Assembly (NCBI RefSeq): GCF_022819385.1
Contig: NZ_CP089290.1
Location: 434,001-498,000 of the forward strand
DNA from: Candidatus Nanosynbacter sp. HMT-352
GTDB taxonomy: Bacteria > Patescibacteriota > Saccharimonadia > Saccharimonadales > Saccharimonadaceae
Direction: 5' to 3'
Length of the DNA: 64,000 bases
The position numbers and the translations under genes were made by a program. Of the stretch, positions 51,840 to 60,371 are shown in pieces. Position 1 is the stretch's first letter; every line of letters begins with the position of its first letter. Under the pieces are notes generated by a model. The model was not told where the DNA came from, did not search any database, and saw only the letters and a program-made list of their open reading frames with translations.

Positions 51840-52699
51840 AAGCTTCCTCGTTTGGACCTTGCTATAAGACGACTCGTTTTCGGTGAATATTTTCCCGTCA
51901 GATATTCTTTCATAATTTCCGACAATTTCTTCGCATATTTGTCGGTTATTTCGTGCCGCTGAGTTGCCATTGACGTATGAGTGATATTGTTATGATCTTT
52001 TGCTAATTTCTTCAGGTTTCTCTCTACAATCAGTGGATCAAGCTTTCCAGACAAAATAGCAATCGGAAGAGTGAGCTTAGCAATGTCATTCATTGTCGTC
52101 TGATTGATAATCGCGGTGTTCAGGGCGATTAAAAACGACTCGGAGGTAACCTCATCAGCCTTAAATCCAGCGTCAGGCCAAATATTGTGCCGATCAGCAA
52201 ATTGCAAAAAGCGTTTCGAACTGCGCGGATGACTATTGAAAAACTCATAAAGCGCACGCAAAATCTTCTCTGGATGATGAATTTTTTCGTCGACCCTCGG
52301 ATAATATATCGGCGGGCTGCACAAAATCAGCGACTTGCTCAACTTCGGATATTGCTTGGCGAGCTCTACGGCAGTCAGCGAGCCCATAGAATGACCGATG
52401 ACGATATCGACGTGATTTATGAATTCCCTACGCAAAGTGGCGACGATGCTTGCGGCTTGGTCGTGGGCGTTGTAGGACTTCCAATCAGGCTTGGGCGAAT
52501 TGCCAAATCCCAGCATGTCAATTGCTATAACTCGCGTGTCCTTCGGTAAATACGGCTCCAGCGGCATCCATGTTTTCCAGGATGCGCCTAATCCATGAAT
52601 AAGTAAAATCGTCGCTTTCGGTTTTTCTGGACGAGAAAAATAATGCACGTTCAATGCATACGGAATCCGCAACCAGCGATGGATAATCTTGTCCAACAT
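51836..52699 (-). CDS. Alpha/beta hydrolase
   Basis: 287 residues. LIHGLGASWKTWMP (oxyanion region), the nucleophile elbow VIGHSMGSLTAVE (Ser in GHSMG), and a late Asp (SGKLDPL) and His (QRHEIT) complete the catalytic set. No signal peptide. Substrate unknown; esterase- or lipase-like enzymes of this group may help use host lipids. TATACT lies 6 nt before the ATG (leaderless pattern). It heads a unit with the CYTH gene. Confidence 0.87.
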   Translation of the reverse strand: MLDKIIHRWLRIPYALNVHYFSRPEKPKATILLIHGLGASWKTWMPLEPYLPKDTRVIAIDMLGFGNSPKPDWKSYNAHDQAASIVATLRREFINHVDIVIGHSMGSLTAVELAKQYPKLSKSLILCSPPIYYPRVDEKIHHPEKILRALYEFFNSHPRSSKRFLQFADRHNIWPDAGFKADEVTSESFLIALNTAIINQTTMNDIAKLTLPIAILSGKLDPLIVERNLKKLAKDHNNITHTSMATQRHEITDKYAKKLSEIMKEYLTGKYSPKTSRLIARSKRGSL

Positions 52700-52716
52700 A
52701 TTTTTAGTATACTATG

Positions 52717-52751
52717 AAAATACTCCGCCTGCATGTGAAACGGAGTATTTT
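52717..52751. terminator. Terminator of rpsI
   Basis: AAAATACTCCG and CGGAGTATTTT pair around a 13-nt loop. It ends the long ribosomal unit on the minus strand. Confidence 0.88.
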
Positions 52752-52769
52752 GTGATAGCCTTTTCTGTA

Positions 52770-53168
52770 CTAACGCTTAGAGAATTGTTCGCGTTTACGA
52801 GCAGAACGAAGACCATACTTCTTGCGCTCTTTCTCGCGTGGGTCACGTTTCAATAGCTCAGCCTTCTTCAGAACTGGACGTAGATCAGCGTGAGCAGCTG
52901 TCAAAGCCTTTGCGATGCCAAGCTTGATGGCGTCAACTTGACCAGCCAGACCGCCACCCTTAACTAAGATAGTAACGTCGAACTCTTTTTGCTTGCTGAC
53001 GATAGCAAGTGGGTCAGTTACTTCTGCTAGTAGGGTTTTGTTGCCGTCCAGGTACTCAGCGGCAGGTTTGCCATTGATTGTAATGGTGCCTTTGCCAGGA
53101 AGTAGGCGAACGCTTGCTGAAGCACTCTTGCGTCGTCCTAGGCCGTAGAAATAAGTATCAGCAGCCAT
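52770..53168 (-). CDS. rpsI: 30S ribosomal protein S9
   Basis: 132 residues. GRRKSASASVRLLPGKGTI near the start and the C-terminal RRDPREKERKKYG-like tail (LLKRDPREKERKKYGLRS) ending in SKR, which reaches the P-site tRNA. It follows rplM by 1 nt, the universal L13-S9 pair. Confidence 0.97.
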   Translation of the reverse strand: MAADTYFYGLGRRKSASASVRLLPGKGTITINGKPAAEYLDGNKTLLAEVTDPLAIVSKQKEFDVTILVKGGGLAGQVDAIKLGIAKALTAAHADLRPVLKKAELLKRDPREKERKKYGLRSARKREQFSKR

Positions 53169-53169
53169 A

Positions 53170-53601
53170 TTACTTTACCTCAACTTTCTCTGGTGTTTGT
53201 GCTGTGTGAGCGTGGTCGCTGCCAGCAAAAATGCGTAGACGCTTTAGGCGCTCTGCTTGCAATTTGTTCTTTGGCAACATACCTTTAACAGCTTCTTCAA
53301 TAATTCGTTCTGGGTGGCGTTCGCGCATTTCTTTGAATTGCGTTTCCTTAATTCCACCTGGGAAACCACTGTGGCGATAGTAATACTTATCAGTTTCCTT
53401 GTATCCAGTAACGACTGTCTGTGCAGCATTGATAACAACTACGTAGTCGCCACCATCAATATGAGGAGTGTAGGTTGGCTTGTATTTACCAGTCAAATGC
53501 TTGGCAATTTCTGTAGCCAAACGTCCAAGTGGTAATTCGCTAGCGTCAAACAATACCCAACGGCGAGAAACTTCAGATGGTTTTTGTGAATAAGTCTTCA
53601 T
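53170..53601 (-). CDS. rplM: 50S ribosomal protein L13
   Basis: 143 residues from the ATG at 53601 (MKTYSQKPSEVSRRWVLFD); AAGGAAAATAAG upstream sets the start, and a longer frame overlapping rplQ is rejected. GRLATEIAKHLTGKYKPTYTP, HSGFPGGIKETQF and GMLPKNKL are L13 signatures. It is an early assembly protein of the large subunit. Confidence 0.96.
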   Translation of the reverse strand: MKTYSQKPSEVSRRWVLFDASELPLGRLATEIAKHLTGKYKPTYTPHIDGGDYVVVINAAQTVVTGYKETDKYYYRHSGFPGGIKETQFKEMRERHPERIIEEAVKGMLPKNKLQAERLKRLRIFAGSDHAHTAQTPEKVEVK

Positions 53602-53602
53602 C

Positions 53603-53989
53603 TTATTTTCCTTCCTTTGGCATTGGTTTAATATCGTCAACAAACTCGATGATCGCCATTTGAGCGCCGTCGCCGACTCGCAAACGTGTTCGTTCAACGC
53701 GAACGTGTCCGCTGGTTCGACCACTTAGCTGTGGTGCGATTTCATCAACTAGTTTGTAAGCAGCGGCGCGTGTGCTTAATGCTGCAATCACCTGACGTCG
53801 GCTTGCTAGGTCGCCCTTTTTAGCCTTGGTGATGATTTTTTCAATGTGACGCTTTAGTTCCTTAGCCTTTGGCAAGGTGGTCTCGATCTTTCCGTACTCA
53901 ACCAAGCTGGTAGCCAGACCTTTGAGTAGGGCTCGTCGCTGATCACGCTCGCGGCCGAACTTGCGCCCTTGATATCCGTGTCTATGCAT
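53603..53989 (-). CDS. rplQ: 50S ribosomal protein L17
   Basis: 128 residues. MHRHGYQGRKFGRERDQRRA is the L17 N-terminus; TLPKAKELKRHIEKIITKAK and the C-terminal RVGDGAQMAIIEFV complete the family. Its ATG lies 2 nt after the rpoA stop, as in most bacteria. Confidence 0.97.
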   Translation of the reverse strand: MHRHGYQGRKFGRERDQRRALLKGLATSLVEYGKIETTLPKAKELKRHIEKIITKAKKGDLASRRQVIAALSTRAAAYKLVDEIAPQLSGRTSGHVRVERTRLRVGDGAQMAIIEFVDDIKPMPKEGK

Positions 53990-53991
53990 AG

Positions 53992-54915
53992 TTAAAACTC
54001 CAACTCCGCCATCTTGTCACGTACTTCGTCTAGTGCCTTTGAACCGAAGCCTTTCAATTCTCGCAAATCTTGCTCAGTCAAAGTTACCAAATCGCGAATA
54101 GTGCGGATTTCATTGTTAATTAGCGCGTTTGTCGTGCGGGCGCTTAAGTTTAATTCTTCGATTGGCATTGCTAACTCCGACTCTTCGTCTTCCTTAGCTG
54201 CGCCAAGTGCTGGTGCGCCAGTTACCATCGTGTTGCCAGCCAAAGCTGTGTATTGATTGACAAGAATCGCTGCTGCTTCTTCAAACGCTTCACGAGGTGT
54301 GATTGTGCCGTTAGTTTCAACAGTGATTGCCAATTTGTCCAAGTTTGTCTCCTGACCAACACGAGTTGAGTCGACTTTGTAGCGAACGCGTAGAACTGGT
54401 GAGTACATTGCGTCGATAGCAATCATGTCACTGTGCAAACGCTTTTCGCTTGACTCTTCAATTGTCTGGTAACCGCAACCTGCCTCAACTACCAAATCCA
54501 TAACCAAATGCTTGTTCGGGTCGTCGATTGTAGCAATTACTTGCTCTGGGTTAACAACTTCAACATCAGCATTAGTTTTAATGTCAGCGGCAGTTACTTC
54601 GCCAGCGCCAGTTTTCTCAATGCGTAGCTCAACTGGATCGTCAGTAAATACGCGTAGGTGAACGTTCTTCAAGTTCAACATAATGTCGACAACATCTTCT
54701 TTGATGCCTTCAACAGTAGTAAACTCGTGAGTTGCGCCCTCAATCCTGAAAGCTACAACCGCGCCACCGCGAACGCTTGACAATAGAACGCGTCGCAATG
54801 AGTTACCAAGAGTATTACCGTAGCCTGGGTGAAGTGGCTCGATTAGAAAAGTAGCACTGTTTGCTGAAATGTCATCAACGCTCGCGAGTGCTGGATTGTA
54901 AATTGCTTTTGCCAT
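53992..54915 (-). CDS. rpoA: DNA-directed RNA polymerase subunit alpha
   Basis: 307 residues. LEPLHPGYGNTLGNSLRRVLL (N-terminal assembly domain) and a C-terminal domain with LSARTTNALINNEIRTI and LRELKGFGSKALDEV that binds UP elements and activators. Usual operon position between rpsD and rplQ. AATTATGG context; stop overlaps no neighbour. Confidence 0.98.
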   Translation of the reverse strand: MAKAIYNPALASVDDISANSATFLIEPLHPGYGNTLGNSLRRVLLSSVRGGAVVAFRIEGATHEFTTVEGIKEDVVDIMLNLKNVHLRVFTDDPVELRIEKTGAGEVTAADIKTNADVEVVNPEQVIATIDDPNKHLVMDLVVEAGCGYQTIEESSEKRLHSDMIAIDAMYSPVLRVRYKVDSTRVGQETNLDKLAITVETNGTITPREAFEEAAAILVNQYTALAGNTMVTGAPALGAAKEDEESELAMPIEELNLSARTTNALINNEIRTIRDLVTLTEQDLRELKGFGSKALDEVRDKMAELEF

Positions 54916-54936
54916 AATTCTTCCCTAACCCTTCTT

Positions 54937-55557
54937 TTATCGTGAGTAATACTCAACAATTAATTGCTCGTTGATGTCAGCTTCTGCTTCCTCGCGCTTT
55001 GGCAAACCAGTTACTTCAATCTTCAGCTTCTTGCTATCCGCTTTTAGCCAGCTTAGTGGGCCTTGGACTGAATTGTTGATTACATCGTCAATTCGTGTAA
55101 AGTACTCTGACTTGGTACTCTTTGGACGAACTGTGATGACATCGCCAGCTTTAACGCGAATCGATGGAATATCGACGCGTCGGCCGTTCAATTCAAAGTG
55201 TCCGTGGCTAACTAGTTGACGAGCTGCGCGACGTGATACGGCAAATCCAGAACGATAAACGACGTTATCCAAACGGCGCTCTAATAGCTTCAACAAGTTT
55301 TCGCCCGCCAAACCTTCTTGAGCGCGTGTTGCTTCTTTCATCAAGCGAGCAAACTGCTTCTCGACTAGACCATACAAGCGACGAACCTTCTGCTTTTCAC
55401 GAAGCTGTGTAGCGTATAGACTTGGCTTATTCTGACGACCATGTGCGTGCTGACCTGGAATGCCAGATTTTTTCGCCAAAATTTTATGTGCTTTTGGATG
55501 AAGCGCATAACCTTCGCGGCGGCTTTGCTTGACAATTGGTGAATTATCTCGTGCCAT
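54937..55557 (-). CDS. rpsD: 30S ribosomal protein S4
   Basis: 206 residues. The S4 domain LLKLLERRLDNVVYRSGFAVSRRAARQLVSHGHFELNGRRVD-type core is conserved. The N-terminal zinc knuckle cysteines of some S4 proteins are absent (VKQSRREGYALHPKAHK). It nucleates 30S assembly. Gene order rpsK-rpsD-rpoA as usual. Confidence 0.97.
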   Translation of the reverse strand: MARDNSPIVKQSRREGYALHPKAHKILAKKSGIPGQHAHGRQNKPSLYATQLREKQKVRRLYGLVEKQFARLMKEATRAQEGLAGENLLKLLERRLDNVVYRSGFAVSRRAARQLVSHGHFELNGRRVDIPSIRVKAGDVITVRPKSTKSEYFTRIDDVINNSVQGPLSWLKADSKKLKIEVTGLPKREEAEADINEQLIVEYYSR

Positions 55558-55559
55558 AA

Positions 55560-55949
55560 TTATGCCCTCCGTGCCTTTCGTGGACGAACACCACCGTGAG
55601 GCACGCCAGTTACGTCCTTAATGCTTTCTACTGAGATGTCGAAGGCGCTGACCGCACGAATAGCGGCGTCACGACCCAAGCCGACACCTTTCACGAAAAC
55701 GTCAACAGACTTCAAGCCGTATTGAGATTTCGCAGCTTCAGCAGCTTTTTCAGCAGCAACCTGTGAAGCATAGGCTGTACCTTTTTTACTTCCACGGAAA
55801 CCACATGCACCAGCTGATGAAGCGGTTAGCACGTTACCCTTCTTGTCGGAAAAAGTAACGATAGTATTGTTAAATGTTGCCTGAATATGCAGCTGACCAG
55901 CTGGGACTGATCGGCGCTGCTTCTTCTTGGTAGATTTTGCGTCTGCCAT
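55560..55949 (-). CDS. rpsK: 30S ribosomal protein S11
   Basis: 129 residues. HIQATFNNTIVTFSDKKGN, GFRGSKKGTAYASQVAAE and GVPHGGVRPRKARRA are highly conserved S11 sequences. It lies on the 30S platform near the mRNA exit. 2 nt separate it from rpsD. Confidence 0.98.
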   Translation of the reverse strand: MADAKSTKKKQRRSVPAGQLHIQATFNNTIVTFSDKKGNVLTASSAGACGFRGSKKGTAYASQVAAEKAAEAAKSQYGLKSVDVFVKGVGLGRDAAIRAVSAFDISVESIKDVTGVPHGGVRPRKARRA

Positions 55950-55964
55950 TTCTTAGTCCTTTCT

Positions 55965-56351
55965 TTAGGTCTTACTTGCTGCTTTTGGTTGTGTACCGCC
56001 CACGGCGATGGCGCGACCCTTGCGAGTTCGTGCATTCGTACGAGTCCGCTGTCCGCGTGTTGGCAGTCCTGCTTTGTGGCGAAGACCGCGATAGGCGTTG
56101 ATATCCTTCAAGCGCTTAATATTATTTGTCACCAAGCGCTGGAGATCACCTTCAACGGTGTATTCGCTGTCAATAATTTCGCGAATCTTGTTTTCTTCAG
56201 CCTCGGTGAGATCTTTCACCCGAGTGGTCGGCTCAATTTTAGCCGCCGCAAGGATGCTCGAAGCGTGCTTTGGCCCAATACCGTAAATATAGGTGAGCGC
56301 AATTTGCACCTGCTTCTCTGTTGGGATAACTACCCCAGCAATTCGAGCCAT
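55965..56351 (-). CDS. rpsM: 30S ribosomal protein S13
   Basis: 128 residues. [20 protein letters not shown] and [21 protein letters not shown] are S13 signatures, with a Lys-rich tail. It contacts tRNA and L5 in bridge B1. It starts 2 nt from the rpmJ stop. Confidence 0.98.
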   Translation of the reverse strand: MARIAGVVIPTEKQVQIALTYIYGIGPKHASSILAAAKIEPTTRVKDLTEAEENKIREIIDSEYTVEGDLQRLVTNNIKRLKDINAYRGLRHKAGLPTRGQRTRTNARTRKGRAIAVGGTQPKAASKT

Positions 56352-56353
56352 GC

Positions 56354-56470
56354 TTAACCCTGCCTTTGCTTATTCTTAGGTTTTTTCTTGTTGATGATAT
56401 ATAGTCGGCCTTTGCGGCGAACGAACTTATCATCGGGACTGATTTTTTTCACACCTGCACGAACTTTCAT
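56354..56470 (-). CDS. rpmJ: 50S ribosomal protein L36, zinc-free
   Basis: 38 residues beginning [14 protein letters not shown] and ending [10 protein letters not shown], a clear L36. The four zinc ligands (three Cys and a His) of the standard form are gone: ISPDDKF replaces the first CxxC, and [10 protein letters not shown] the second. It lies between infA and rpsM, the usual position. Confidence 0.93.
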   Translation of the reverse strand: MKVRAGVKKISPDDKFVRRKGRLYIINKKKPKNKQRQG

Positions 56471-56524
56471 AAAGTGCTTAAATCTCCCTTCCCGAGTAAA
56501 CCCGAGATTACCGTTAATATTTAA

Positions 56525-56767
56525 CTACCGACCTTGAGGTCGATCGTCACGTAGGCGGAAGCTGATTCGTCCCTTTGTAAGATCGTAAGGGGTCATCTCA
56601 ACCTCAACCTTATCACCAGGCACTAGACGAATATAATGCTTGCGCATTCGTCCTGAAATGTGCGCGATGATACTATGGCCATTCTCCAGTTCCACCTTAA
56701 ATTGAGTATTAGGCAGTGCTTCCACTACCTTTCCTACCATTTTGATGACTTCCTTTTGACTCGCCAT
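56525..56767 (-). CDS. infA: Translation initiation factor IF-1
   Basis: 80 residues, an OB-fold. [53 protein letters not shown] are conserved IF-1 features. It blocks the A site during initiation. It begins the infA-rpmJ-rpsM-rpsK-rpsD-rpoA-rplQ-rplM-rpsI series, with its own promoter; adk and map, often found between secY and infA, are absent. Confidence 0.97.
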   Translation of the reverse strand: MASQKEVIKMVGKVVEALPNTQFKVELENGHSIIAHISGRMRKHYIRLVPGDKVEVEMTPYDLTKGRISFRLRDDRPQGR

Positions 56768-56782
56768 AAGTTACAGTTGTCA

Positions 56783-56811
56783 ATTATACAGTACTAAATA
56801 CAGTTTGACAA
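56783..56811 (-). promoter_or_regulatory. Promoter of the infA operon
   Basis: TTGTCA (56811-56806), 17-nt spacer, TATAAT (56788-56783). Confidence 0.78.
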
Positions 56812-56873
56812 GGGGTTTTCGCTGTAAATTTGCGTGCTATAATTGAGTCATCAAATTTAACATAAGGATTTTT

Positions 56874-57449
56874 ATGGCAAGCAAGAAAAAACCAGCAAAC
56901 TTTAAGGTTACAAAATCGAAAAATAAGACAATGACCGCGGTGCTAATCGGTCTGGCGACGGCTTTGATAGTAATAGTTATTGGCGTAATTTTATTACACG
57001 CCAACCAAACTTCCGACAAGACGTTTCAAACAGTCGAAAATGTTGACGGTGGATCCGTGAACTTGGGTTCTCTAGGCTTCCGAATTGAAGGAGATAAATT
57101 AGTTATTCGCAACGATTCAGTCACACAAGAGATTCGCGATTTTCTGAAAGCAGACGTAAAAAAGTCGGGCTGTAAGGATAACAACGGCGTAACTGCGGTA
57201 ATTGCCCATTCCCAGGATGAGAAACAATTACTACTAGGCTATGGCTGCGGCAATTCTGCGGCGCGAATGTTCGCAGTTAAGCAAGATAACGGATGGAAGG
57301 CGATTTCCCCAACCAATCAATTTAACCTATTTGAAATTCCGAGCTGTAAGATGGTTGATGAAAATAATATTAGTAATGAGATTGCGCCAGTCTGCCAAAA
57401 TGAGAAAAAAGTTGGCGACAATTTATCTTACGATTACAAAATACGATAA
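56874..57449 (+). CDS. Membrane-anchored extracytoplasmic protein, unknown
   Basis: 191 residues. A basic N-terminus and one membrane helix (about 20-42, AVLIGLATALIVIVIGVILL) anchor an outside domain with four cysteines (SGCKD, GYGCGN, PSCKM, PVCQN) that could form two disulfides. No family recognised. AAGGATTTTT precedes the ATG. It points against the ribosomal genes on both sides, between infA and secY where adk and map often sit. A shared terminator with secY follows. Confidence 0.7.
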   Translation: MASKKKPANFKVTKSKNKTMTAVLIGLATALIVIVIGVILLHANQTSDKTFQTVENVDGGSVNLGSLGFRIEGDKLVIRNDSVTQEIRDFLKADVKKSGCKDNNGVTAVIAHSQDEKQLLLGYGCGNSAARMFAVKQDNGWKAISPTNQFNLFEIPSCKMVDENNISNEIAPVCQNEKKVGDNLSYDYKIR

Positions 57450-57465
57450 TCCATTCACAAAAAAA

Positions 57466-57495
57466 GAATTCCCCGCTTTTCGGCGGGGATTTTTA
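57466..57495. terminator. Bidirectional terminator, membrane protein and secY
   Basis: TCCCCGC and GCGGGGA pair around a short loop, with A-rich sequence on one side and TTTTTAAT on the other. Confidence 0.85.
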
Positions 57496-57502
57496 ATGTC
57501 AA

Positions 57503-58978
57503 TTATTTTTTCTTAAACAAACGACGCTTCTTGCTCTTCTTTTTGTCGTTATCAAGCAGCTCGTCTGGATCGAAATCGTCATATGTAACCATCAGCGCAC
57601 GAGAGTTGACTTGTCGCAGAGTCTCAAGGGCAACTGATACGACAATCAAGATTCCTGTACCGCCGATTGACAAACGCAAACCTTGCAAGCCTGTTAAATT
57701 GTACGTGAGATATTCCGCGACGAATGGCAAAATAGCCACGATTCCCAGGACAATTGAGCCGAACAAAATCAAGCGATTGACGGTTCTCATAAGGTATTTT
57801 TCAGTCTGAGCGCCTGGACGCACACCTTCAATAAATCCGCCTTGCTTCTGCAGATTTTCGGCAATTTCGTTAGCGTTAAAGACGATTCCAGTATAGAAAT
57901 ATGTAAAGGCGATAACCAGGATAAAGTATAGCGTTGGGTAAATAAATGCTTCTGCGGTACTGCCGGTGAATGAGCCGGCGTTTGGAGCTTGGAACCAAGT
58001 GATAAGCTTGTTGGCGGTCGGCAGAAGATCGGCGTTACCAGACGCTTTCATAACTTGACCAACGAATTGCGGCAAGCTTAGGAATGCAACCGCGAAGATG
58101 ACCGGAATAACTCCCGCAGCAATCAACTTAACCGGCAAAATGCTTTTTACGTCGCCGTAATTACTGTTTCCATGAACGCGCTTTGCGTAGTTAATTGTAA
58201 TGACGCGCTGAGCTTCGTTGATTTTAACTAGGAAGTAAAGGACGATAAGTCCGGCGATTGACATGATTAATATAGTCCAGAACATAACTGGGTTTACAGG
58301 GAGAGTAAACCAGTTGAAGACGTTCAAGCTGCCAGATGAGGTGTTGAATAATGATGAAATTAATGACGCGAGCATTTGTGGCAATTGGCTAATGATACCA
58401 GCGAAGATTACGATAGAAATACCATTACCGATTCCCTGTTCTGTAATTAACTCGCCAAGCCACATCAGAAGAACAGATCCTGCTGTCATTGAAGTAATTG
58501 AAACGATCCATTCCATCATCGTAGGGTCGGCTAATGTCGTACTACCGCCTTGAAGAACTGTTTGCCTTAAGATGAAGATGAAAGCGATTGACTGGACAAT
58601 AGCAAGCGGCACAGTAATAACACGCGTCCATTGCTGAATTTTTCGACGTCCAGATTCACCATCTTTATGTAGTTCCTCAAGCCTTGGAATGGCTTTGGTC
58701 AGAAGCTGAATAATAATACTAGCGGTAATAAATGGGCTAAGACCAACCAACACCAGAGAGAAGCTCGACAACGCACCGCCAGATAGCAAGTTCAAAATTC
58801 CACCGAGGTCAGATTGCCCAAGCACCGACGAAATCGCGTTACGCAGTTGTGTTGGTTCCGCCAATGGCACTGGAATGTGCGCTAATAATCGATAAACAAC
58901 GATTATTCCCACGACAATAAATAGTCGTTTTTGCATATCTTTATTTTTCAGCGAGCGGAAAATTATTCTCCAATTCAT
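57503..58978 (-). CDS. secY: Preprotein translocase subunit SecY
   Basis: 491 residues with ten membrane helices. GISIVIFAGII, EQGIGNGIS and QKQGGFIEGVRPG are conserved SecY segments (LGRxxP-like and cytoplasmic loop C5). It forms the protein-conducting channel with SecE. GAGGGG lies before the ATG and TATAAT at 59021-59026. The Lys/Arg-rich tail (KKKSKKRRLFKKK) is longer than usual. It is separated from rplO by an oppositely oriented gene. Confidence 0.97.
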   Translation of the reverse strand: MNWRIIFRSLKNKDMQKRLFIVVGIIVVYRLLAHIPVPLAEPTQLRNAISSVLGQSDLGGILNLLSGGALSSFSLVLVGLSPFITASIIIQLLTKAIPRLEELHKDGESGRRKIQQWTRVITVPLAIVQSIAFIFILRQTVLQGGSTTLADPTMMEWIVSITSMTAGSVLLMWLGELITEQGIGNGISIVIFAGIISQLPQMLASLISSLFNTSSGSLNVFNWFTLPVNPVMFWTILIMSIAGLIVLYFLVKINEAQRVITINYAKRVHGNSNYGDVKSILPVKLIAAGVIPVIFAVAFLSLPQFVGQVMKASGNADLLPTANKLITWFQAPNAGSFTGSTAEAFIYPTLYFILVIAFTYFYTGIVFNANEIAENLQKQGGFIEGVRPGAQTEKYLMRTVNRLILFGSIVLGIVAILPFVAEYLTYNLTGLQGLRLSIGGTGILIVVSVALETLRQVNSRALMVTYDDFDPDELLDNDKKKSKKRRLFKKK

Positions 58979-59114
58979 GTTTTAGCCCCTCATAGTCACT
59001 AACAATTCTTAACTCTGTTAATTATACATTACCTGAGCGGATATTTCCATACTAAAAACATAAAAGCGTATGCGTTATAATTGAGTCAATAATATAACGT
59101 AAACGAGGTATTAT

Positions 59115-59828
59115 ATGCAGCAGCAACCTGAAATCCCATCAACTCCGCCAATTACGCCACCGCCAAACCCAGAATTTCCCCAAAATTATCCACCAAAGAA
59201 AAGTAAATTATGGCTATGGGTTACATTGGCAATCGTGGGAGTGCTGGCGATAATCGGAATAGTGGTGGCAATTGTTCTTATGTCAAATAAAACCGCTCCT
59301 TCAAAAGACACGAATATTTCGCGCAAAGAAGCAGTCAAACCTAAGGATGAGAAGAAAAACGAAGACAAAAAGCAGAATTTAGCTAAATCAAATTCAAAAT
59401 GTTTAACGTCTGCTGATTTTCGAAAAGCTGGCTATGACTATATGAAAGACGGCTATTTTACGCTTAGCGACGGTAAATATAATTTTAAAAATGTTTTCTT
59501 CAATGCGGATTCGACGCAATATACATACGAAGAAATTGCCGTTGACGAACTAGCTAAACTGGGGTCGCTATACAAATCAAATAGTCAAAAGGAATTTTCA
59601 ATTGAGCTGGTCGGTCAGACGTACGAAAGTTCAAAGACAAGTGCTGGCACAAAATTAGCCATGGAGCGCGCCGATAAAGTCAAGCAAGGCTTAGTTTCGC
59701 AAGGTTTTCCTGAGAATAAGATTATTATCTCTGAACCGAAAATTGCCAATCATGACAGTAGCGATGATACCGCCGACAGGAACGTGACTATTTATCTAGT
59801 CGTGCCGCAAGAATGTAGCGAAAAATAG
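59115..59828 (+). CDS. Membrane-anchored OmpA-like protein
   Basis: 237 residues. A Pro-rich cytoplasmic N-terminus (1-28), one membrane helix (about 33-56), a Lys-rich linker, then a domain with FFNADSTQYTYEEIAVDELAKL, GTKLAMERADKVKQGL and DRNVTIYL, the pattern of OmpA/MotB-type peptidoglycan-binding domains (alternating RAxxV and the final R). It likely tethers membrane to cell wall. TATAAT and GAGG precede the ATG. It sits between rplO and secY, reading the opposite way. Confidence 0.75.
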   Translation: MQQQPEIPSTPPITPPPNPEFPQNYPPKKSKLWLWVTLAIVGVLAIIGIVVAIVLMSNKTAPSKDTNISRKEAVKPKDEKKNEDKKQNLAKSNSKCLTSADFRKAGYDYMKDGYFTLSDGKYNFKNVFFNADSTQYTYEEIAVDELAKLGSLYKSNSQKEFSIELVGQTYESSKTSAGTKLAMERADKVKQGLVSQGFPENKIIISEPKIANHDSSDDTADRNVTIYLVVPQECSEK

Positions 59829-59849
59829 TCCAGAATATCAAAGCAAAAG

Positions 59850-59877
59850 AAAATCCCCTTCTCTTTCGAAGGGGATT
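59850..59877. terminator. Bidirectional terminator, OmpA-like gene and rplO
   Basis: AAATCCCCTTC and GAAGGGGATTT pair around TCTTTC. It ends rplF-rplR-rpsE-rplO on the minus strand. Confidence 0.88.
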
Positions 59878-59897
59878 TATCGTTATCGAGAAAAAAA

Positions 59898-60371
59898 TTA
59901 TTTCTCTTCAGCTTCTTTCGCGCTTTGGCGTAGAGGTGTAGCTACTTTCTCGAATGAGCCACCGGCTTTTTCGATGGCAGCAACAACTGAAGCTGAGGCA
60001 GCTTGTACTTTCAAGTCAACCTTAGCCTTCAATTCACCACGAGCAATCACCTTAACCGTGTGGAAAGGAGTTGCAATATAGCCTTCAGTGAACAGCAAAG
60101 CATTGTCAACAGTCTTGCCGTCAAATGCGTTCAAATGATCCATGTACACAACTTGTGCTGGAGTTCGCAAGCTCTTAAATCCGCGAGCCTTTGGCACAGC
60201 TTGGGCTAGTGGACGCTGACCGCCCTGGAACATTACGCGAAGCTTCTTACCTGTTCGGGCATTCTGACCTTTAGTACCGCGACCAGCAGTTTTACCTTGA
60301 CCAGCAGCAATACCGCGACCAACACGCTTTTTATTCCTGTTTGCTGAAACTTGGAGATCATTGTACTTCAT
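59898..60371 (-). CDS. rplO: 50S ribosomal protein L15
   Basis: 157 residues. Glycine-rich KRVGRGIAAGQGKTAGRGTKGQNAR and FQGGQRPLAQAVPKARGF are L15 signatures. It follows rpsE directly with a 1-nt overlap: rpmD (L30) is missing, a hallmark of CPR genomes. Confidence 0.97.
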   Translation of the reverse strand: MKYNDLQVSANRNKKRVGRGIAAGQGKTAGRGTKGQNARTGKKLRVMFQGGQRPLAQAVPKARGFKSLRTPAQVVYMDHLNAFDGKTVDNALLFTEGYIATPFHTVKVIARGELKAKVDLKVQAASASVVAAIEKAGGSFEKVATPLRQSAKEAEEK

